This document shows positions 59,326 through 64,000 of a stretch of 64,000 bases of DNA, in pieces. The stretch is from assembly GCF_000295095.1 (NCBI RefSeq), contig NZ_JH806633.1, forward strand, positions 124,001 to 188,000, in the 5' to 3' direction. The stretch's first letter is position 1. Each line of letters begins with the position of its first letter. Below the pieces are notes generated by a model that saw only the letters and a list, made by a program, of their open reading frames with translations, ran no database searches and had not been told where the DNA came from. The stretch is from Actinomyces timonensis DSM 23838. GTDB lineage: Bacteria; Actinomycetota; Actinomycetes; Actinomycetales; Actinomycetaceae. The translations under genes and the position numbers were made by a program.

Positions 59326-60876
59326 ATGATGACCCCCGTCCCGCTCACCGCACCGACAGCCCTGCCCGCGGCCACGCTCGCCGAGCAGCTCGGCCAGGTC
59401 GACGACTTCCTCTACACCTATGTGCTCGCCGCGCTGCTCATCGCCGTCGGCCTGTACCTGACGATCCGGACCCGTGCCGTGCAGGCCCGGCACTTCGGGA
59501 CCATGGTGCGCGCGCTCACCCGCTCGCGCGGCGACGCCGAGGGCGGGATCTCCTCCTTCCAGGCCTTCGCCGTCGGCCTGGCCGCGCGCGTGGGCATCGG
59601 CAACATCGCCGGAGTCGCCATCGCCGTCCTCATGGGCGGGCCCGGGGCGCTGCTGTGGATGTGGGTCGTCGCGCTCATCGGCATGGCCACCGCCTTCATC
59701 GAGTCGACCCTCGCGCAGATCTTCAAGGAGCGCGGCCGCGACTTCACCTTCCGCGGAGGGCCCGCCTACTACATCAAGAACGGCCTGGGCTCGCGGGCCT
59801 GGGGCGGTGTCTTCGCCATCCTGTGCATCATCTCCGTGGGCATCACCGTCGTCATGGTGCAGACCAACTCCCTGGCCGGCGTCATCAACGCCACCGTCCC
59901 GTCCGTGGCGCCCTGGATGGTCGGCGTCTTCCTCATCATGCTCACCGGGCCCGTCGTCCTGGGCGGCCTGAAGTCCGTCGCCCGGATCACCGAGTGGATG
60001 GCGCCCGTCATGGCGCTCATCTACGTGCTCACGACCATCGTCGTCCTGGCGATGAACATCACCGAGATCCCCGGCGTCCTGCGCTCCATCGTCTGGGGGG
60101 CCTTCGGCGCCGACCAGGCCCTGTACGGCGTGGCCGGCGGGATCGTCGCCGCGGTCCTCAACGGTGTGCGCCGAGGCCTGTTCTCCAACGAGGCGGGCCT
60201 GGGGACCGTGCCCAACGCCGCGGGCACCGCCACCACCACCCACCCGGTGCGCCAGGGCCTCATCCAGTCTTTCGGCGTCTTCATCGACACGATCCTCGTG
60301 TGCACCGCCACCGGCCTGCTCATCCTGCTGGCCACCGACACCTACGCCCCCGGCACCTACACGGCGGACAACGCCAAGGGCATCGGGGCCGTCCTCACCC
60401 AGGAGGCCGTCGCCGAGCACCTGGGGGCCTGGACCACCTGGCCGATGGTCGTCCTCATCTTCGTCCTCGTCTTCTCCACGGTGCTCGGCTGCTACTCCTA
60501 CTCGCAGGTCAACGTCAACTACCTGGGTGGGCAGCACCGCGCCGAGCAGGTCTTCGGCCTCACCCTCACCGCCGCCGCCTTCGCCGGCACCATCCTGGAC
60601 CTGCCCGTGGTGTGGGCCCTGGCCGACATCGCCCTCGGGCTGCTCGGCCTGCTCAACCTCGCGGTCATCGTCCGCCTCGCCCCCTGGGCCCTGGGAGCCC
60701 TGAGGGACTTCGACGCCCAACTGCGCGAGGGCCGCGCCCCGGTGTTCGTCGGCCGCGCCAACCCCCACCTGCCCGGCGATCTTCCCGCGGGCGTCTGGGA
60801 TGGGGACACGACGGCGCCCGGCGCCCCTGCCGCTGAAATCCCCACGCCCGGCGCGCCCGCCGCTGGTCGGCGCTGA
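59326..60876 (+). CDS. Alanine/glycine:cation symporter (AGCS), copy 2
   Basis: This 516-residue protein starts at ATG 59326 after GAAGAGGAATC. The same topology and motifs occur as in its neighbours: EGGISSFQAFAVGLAARVGI, GGPGALLWMWVVALIGMATA, RGGPAYYIKNG and RRGLFSNEAGLGTVPNAAGT. The C-terminus ends in a Pro/Ala-rich tail. Sequence is closest in type to copies 1 and 4, but all four differ throughout, so the array is old rather than a recent duplication. Confidence 0.9.
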   Translation: MMTPVPLTAPTALPAATLAEQLGQVDDFLYTYVLAALLIAVGLYLTIRTRAVQARHFGTMVRALTRSRGDAEGGISSFQAFAVGLAARVGIGNIAGVAIAVLMGGPGALLWMWVVALIGMATAFIESTLAQIFKERGRDFTFRGGPAYYIKNGLGSRAWGGVFAILCIISVGITVVMVQTNSLAGVINATVPSVAPWMVGVFLIMLTGPVVLGGLKSVARITEWMAPVMALIYVLTTIVVLAMNITEIPGVLRSIVWGAFGADQALYGVAGGIVAAVLNGVRRGLFSNEAGLGTVPNAAGTATTTHPVRQGLIQSFGVFIDTILVCTATGLLILLATDTYAPGTYTADNAKGIGAVLTQEAVAEHLGAWTTWPMVVLIFVLVFSTVLGCYSYSQVNVNYLGGQHRAEQVFGLTLTAAAFAGTILDLPVVWALADIALGLLGLLNLAVIVRLAPWALGALRDFDAQLREGRAPVFVGRANPHLPGDLPAGVWDGDTTAPGAPAAEIPTPGAPAAGRR

Positions 60877-60887
60877 GAGGAGCCACC

Positions 60888-62333
60888 ATGACCACCCTCA
60901 ACACCATCCTCGGCCAGGTCTCCGACTTCCTCTACTCCACCTTCCTCGTCTGGCTCCTCATCGGGGCGGGGCTCTACTTCACGATCCGCACCCGCGGCGT
61001 GCAGCTGCGCCACAGCGTCCCGATCGCCCGCTCCATGATCGGCTCCCGGGCGAGCGGGGGGCGCTCCCTGTCCTCCTTCCAGGCCTTCGCCGTCGGGCTG
61101 GCCTGCCGCGTGGGCACTGGCAACATCGTCGGCGTCGCCCTGGCCCTCATCCTCGGGGGCCCGGGCGCTATCTTCTGGATGTGGGTGGTGGCCCTGCTCG
61201 GCACGGCCACGGCCTTCACCGAGTCCACCCTCGCGCAGGTCCTCAAGATCCGCCACCACGACGGCAGCTTCAGGGGCGGGCCGCCCTACTACATCGCCAA
61301 GGGACTGCGCCTGCCCTGGCTCGGCGCGATCTTCGCCGTCTTCTTCCTGGCCGCCAACGGGCTGTCGATGCCCCTGGTCCAGTCCAACGCGGTGGCTGGC
61401 GCGCTCGCCGCGGCGGGTGACGTCCCCGTGTGGGGCAGCGCCCTCATCGTCGTCGCGCTCACCGCCCCGGTGCTGCTCGGCGGCCTCAAGGCCATCGGCC
61501 GCGTCGCCGAGATCCTCGCCCCGCTCATGGCCGCCGCCTACCTGCTGGCCGTCCTCGGCATCGTCGTGACCCACCCGGCGGCCTCCGGCCACGCCCTCGT
61601 GGAGATCATCGAGGGCGCCTTCGGCCTGCGGGCCGGGCTCGCGGGCCTCGCCGGCGGGGTCACCCAGGCGATCCTCAACGGCGTGCGCCGCGGCCTGTTC
61701 TCCAACGAGGCCGGCCTGGGAGGCGCCGCCTGCGCCTCCGGCTCCGCCGCCGTGCGCCACCCCGTCCAGCAGGGCCTTATCCAGGCGCTCGGCGTCGTCA
61801 TCGACACGATCTTCGTGTGCACGGCCACCGCCCTGGCGATCCTCATCGCCGGCGACGCCGTCTACGCCCCCGGCCTCACCGGCAAGGACGTGGCCGGCTC
61901 GCTCACCCAGGACGCCATCGCGCTCCTCGTGGGGGAGTGGACGCGCTGGCCCATGGCGATCCTCATCGTCGTCCTGGCCTACACGACGATCATCGGGGCC
62001 TTCTCCTACGCCCAGGTCTGCCTCGACTACCTCACCGAGAACCGGTGGGTGTCCAAGGCCCTCCAGTGCGCCGCCGTCGCCTGCGCCGCCCTCGGAGCCT
62101 TCCAGGCCCTGACCACGGTATGGACGCTGGCCGACATCCTGCTGGGCCTCGGGGCCATCATCAACCTCGTGGCGCTCGTGCTGCTCATCCGCTGGGTGCT
62201 CGGCGCCCTGCGCGACTGGGAGGCCCAGCGCCGCCAGGGCGTCGATCCCGTGTTCATCGGCCACGGCAACCCGCTCCTGCCCGGGGACACCAACGACGGA
62301 GTCTGGGAGGCCGCCCCGACGGCCCAGCCATGA
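60888..62333 (+). CDS. Alanine/glycine:cation symporter (AGCS), copy 3 (divergent)
   Basis: This is a 481-residue protein from ATG 60888, with GAGAGGAGCCACC upstream. It is the most divergent of the four: the usual EGGISSFQAF reads GRSLSSFQAFAVGLACRVGT, RGGPPYYIAKG replaces RGGPAYY, and the signature is RRGLFSNEAGLGGAACASGS with GAACASG in place of GTVPNAA. These changes near the ion and substrate sites may alter specificity. It lies 11 bp after copy 2, and copy 4 follows after 67 bp. Confidence 0.88.
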   Translation: MTTLNTILGQVSDFLYSTFLVWLLIGAGLYFTIRTRGVQLRHSVPIARSMIGSRASGGRSLSSFQAFAVGLACRVGTGNIVGVALALILGGPGAIFWMWVVALLGTATAFTESTLAQVLKIRHHDGSFRGGPPYYIAKGLRLPWLGAIFAVFFLAANGLSMPLVQSNAVAGALAAAGDVPVWGSALIVVALTAPVLLGGLKAIGRVAEILAPLMAAAYLLAVLGIVVTHPAASGHALVEIIEGAFGLRAGLAGLAGGVTQAILNGVRRGLFSNEAGLGGAACASGSAAVRHPVQQGLIQALGVVIDTIFVCTATALAILIAGDAVYAPGLTGKDVAGSLTQDAIALLVGEWTRWPMAILIVVLAYTTIIGAFSYAQVCLDYLTENRWVSKALQCAAVACAALGAFQALTTVWTLADILLGLGAIINLVALVLLIRWVLGALRDWEAQRRQGVDPVFIGHGNPLLPGDTNDGVWEAAPTAQP

Positions 62334-62400
62334 CACAGCCGGGTAACACGCCGGGCCTAGGCTCCTCGAGTCCCACCCCCGGCTTCTGGAGGTTATTCCC

Positions 62401-63954
62401 TTGACCCACCCTGTCCCCGCGTTGACGGCGGTGCTGCCCACGGGCGCGCTCGACGACGCCACCAAGACCCTCGGAGACATCTCCGACCAGTTCTACGCCG
62501 GCTTCCTCGCCTGGGCGCTCATCGCCGTCGGCCTCTACTTCACCATCCGCAGCCGCGCGGTGCAGTTCAGGCTCTTCCCCGAGATGGTTCGCACAGTCTT
62601 CGGATCGCGGGGCAACGCCGAGGGCGGTATCTCCTCCTTCCAGGCCTTCACCATCGGCCTGGCCAGCCGCGTGGGCACCGGCAACATCGTCGGCGTCGCC
62701 ATCGCCATCACGCTGGGCGGGCCGGGCGCGATTTTCTGGATGTGGGTGGTGGCGCTGGTCGGCATGGCCACCGGCTTCATCGAGTCCACCCTCGCCCAGA
62801 TGTTCAAGGTCCCCGCCGCCGACGGCACCTTCCGAGGAGGCCCCGCCTACTACATCACCCGCGGCCTCGGCTCGCGCGCCTGGGGCAGCGTCTTCGCCGT
62901 CGTCATCACCTTCGTCTTCGGCTTCGCCTACGAGGCCACCCAGGCCAACACGATCGCCGGCCAGATCGGCGGTCTGCTGGAGTCCCGCGGGCACTCGGTG
63001 GAGCCCTGGATCATCGGCGCGGTGCTCGTCGCCCTCACCGCCCCCATCGTCTTCAAGGGGATTAAGCGCGTGGCCCACGTGGCCGAGTGGATGGCGCCGA
63101 TCATGGCGCTCATCTACGCGCTGCTGGCCATCGTCATCCTCGTCCTGCACGCGACCGCCATCCCCGGCACCTTCAAGGCGATCTTCGAGGGCGCCTTCGG
63201 CCTCAACGCCACCTTCGCCGGCATCAGTGGCGGGCTCTACGCGGCGGCCATCAACGGCATCAAGCGGGGCCTGTTCTCCAACGAGGCCGGTGAGGGCTCC
63301 GTGCCGAACGCCGCGGCGACGGCCACCACCTCCCACCCCGTCAAGCAGGGCTTCATCCAGTCCATGGGCGTCTTCGTCGACACCATCATCGTGTGCACCG
63401 CGACCGCGCTCATCGTCATGCTCTCCGGCCTCTACGACTCCGCCGCCAACCTGGCCAGCCCGGAGGCCGTCGAAGCCGCCGACGCCGCGAAGAAGACCCT
63501 CACCTCCGACTCCGTCGCCCACGTCCTGGGTGACTGGAGCCAGTACCTCATGGTCGTCATCATCTTCGTGTTCGCCTACTCCTCACTCCTGGGCAACTAC
63601 ACCTACGCGGAGATCAACGTCGACTTCCTTCGCGGCTCGCGCTCCAACCACACCTGGCTGCGCCTCATGATCCTCGTGGCCACGTTCGTCGGGGCCGTCG
63701 CCTCCCTCGACTTCGTGTGGAACCTGTCCGATCTCGCTATGGGCGCGATGGCAGTCATCAACATCGTCGCTATCACCCTGCTCGGCAAATGGGCCTTCGG
63801 CGCCCTGCGCGACTGGGAGGCCCAGAACCGCGAGCTGCGGGCGGGGCAGCGCGATGAGATCCGCTTCGTCGGCGAGAACAACCCCTACCTGCCCGGCGAC
63901 CTGCCCGGTGAGGTCTGGGCCCCGCGCGAGGAGGAGCCCGCCACGCGGGCCTGA
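62401..63954 (+). CDS. Alanine/glycine:cation symporter (AGCS), copy 4
   Basis: This 517-residue protein starts at TTG 62401, with GGAGG eight bases upstream; no better start is in frame. Motifs are EGGISSFQAFTIGLASRVGT, GGPGAIFWMWVVALVGMATG, RGGPAYYITRG and KRGLFSNEAGEGSVPNAAAT. A ~30-residue acidic insert near residue 350 (ASPEAVEAADAAKKTLTSDS) is longer than in copies 1-2. The last 46 bases of the window after its stop hold nothing recognisable. Confidence 0.9.
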   Translation: MTHPVPALTAVLPTGALDDATKTLGDISDQFYAGFLAWALIAVGLYFTIRSRAVQFRLFPEMVRTVFGSRGNAEGGISSFQAFTIGLASRVGTGNIVGVAIAITLGGPGAIFWMWVVALVGMATGFIESTLAQMFKVPAADGTFRGGPAYYITRGLGSRAWGSVFAVVITFVFGFAYEATQANTIAGQIGGLLESRGHSVEPWIIGAVLVALTAPIVFKGIKRVAHVAEWMAPIMALIYALLAIVILVLHATAIPGTFKAIFEGAFGLNATFAGISGGLYAAAINGIKRGLFSNEAGEGSVPNAAATATTSHPVKQGFIQSMGVFVDTIIVCTATALIVMLSGLYDSAANLASPEAVEAADAAKKTLTSDSVAHVLGDWSQYLMVVIIFVFAYSSLLGNYTYAEINVDFLRGSRSNHTWLRLMILVATFVGAVASLDFVWNLSDLAMGAMAVINIVAITLLGKWAFGALRDWEAQNRELRAGQRDEIRFVGENNPYLPGDLPGEVWAPREEEPATRA

Positions 63955-64000
63955 GCCGCGGACTCGCCGAGCGGGGGCCGGGGGAGCGGCACGGGGAACC

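Overview
This is a high-GC chromosome segment (roughly 70% or more GC outside the accessory block) from an actinobacterium. Gene content and order (clpS-DUF2017-murI-MBL hydrolase next to rph-rdgB, a DUF3516-type Ski2-like helicase, GTG/TTG starts, tRNA genes mostly without an encoded CCA) fit Actinomyces/Schaalia or a close relative. The genus is an inference; no rRNA or phylogenetic marker is present. 

Layout. Positions 1-11,372 are core chromosome: the end of an ABC exporter, nagB, a DUF3039 protein and helicase, pncB, the clpS/DUF2017/murI/MBL/DUF3054-like run, then rdgB and rph on the minus strand. Positions ~11,373-48,517 are a ~37-kb integrated mobile element between rph and a tRNA-Leu gene. 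Positions 48,518-64,000 return to core chromosome: tRNA-Leu, a peroxiredoxin, three tRNA-Lys genes, prolyl aminopeptidase, an ATP-grasp protein, YccF, homocysteine methyltransferase, a PadR regulator with its palindromic operator and a GyrI-like protein, a large helicase, and four tandem alanine/glycine:cation symporters.

The element has a transfer/integration backbone on the plus strand at its right end (38.7-48.7 kb): small membrane proteins, an MT-A70 methyltransferase, a VirD4/TraG-like coupling protein, a replication-relaxation protein, a degenerate resolvase-like protein and a large serine recombinase. I see no VirB4-type ATPase and no recognisable relaxase, so it looks mobilisable rather than self-conjugative. 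Its cargo is mosaic and markedly lower in GC. The parts are: a Gabija-type anti-phage pair (OLD-like nuclease plus UvrD helicase); a 3.1-kb block between 304-bp inverted repeats that each carry the same HTH gene; a minus-strand operon at 20.5-26.0 kb that looks like a very compact type VII secretion (T7SS-like) module; a degenerate IS1380-family element; a second minus-strand operon of lipoproteins, membrane proteins and a putative toxin/immunity pair (29.3-33.3 kb); and a regulatory operon with a response regulator and an unusual double-unit sensor kinase.

The best candidate for an undescribed system is 20,533-26,008. In transcription order it encodes a J-like/TPR membrane protein, an FtsK/SpoIIIE ATPase, three helical proteins of WXG100 size that lack the WXG motif, a protein with a helical N-terminus and a C-terminal EndoU-like RNase domain, and a small acidic putative immunity protein. 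The 29.3-33.3 kb operon (OmpA-domain lipoprotein, second lipoprotein, two polytopic membrane proteins, toxin-like and immunity-like ORFs) may be a companion envelope or effector module, with the two-component system as a possible regulator. That functional link is inference from proximity only.
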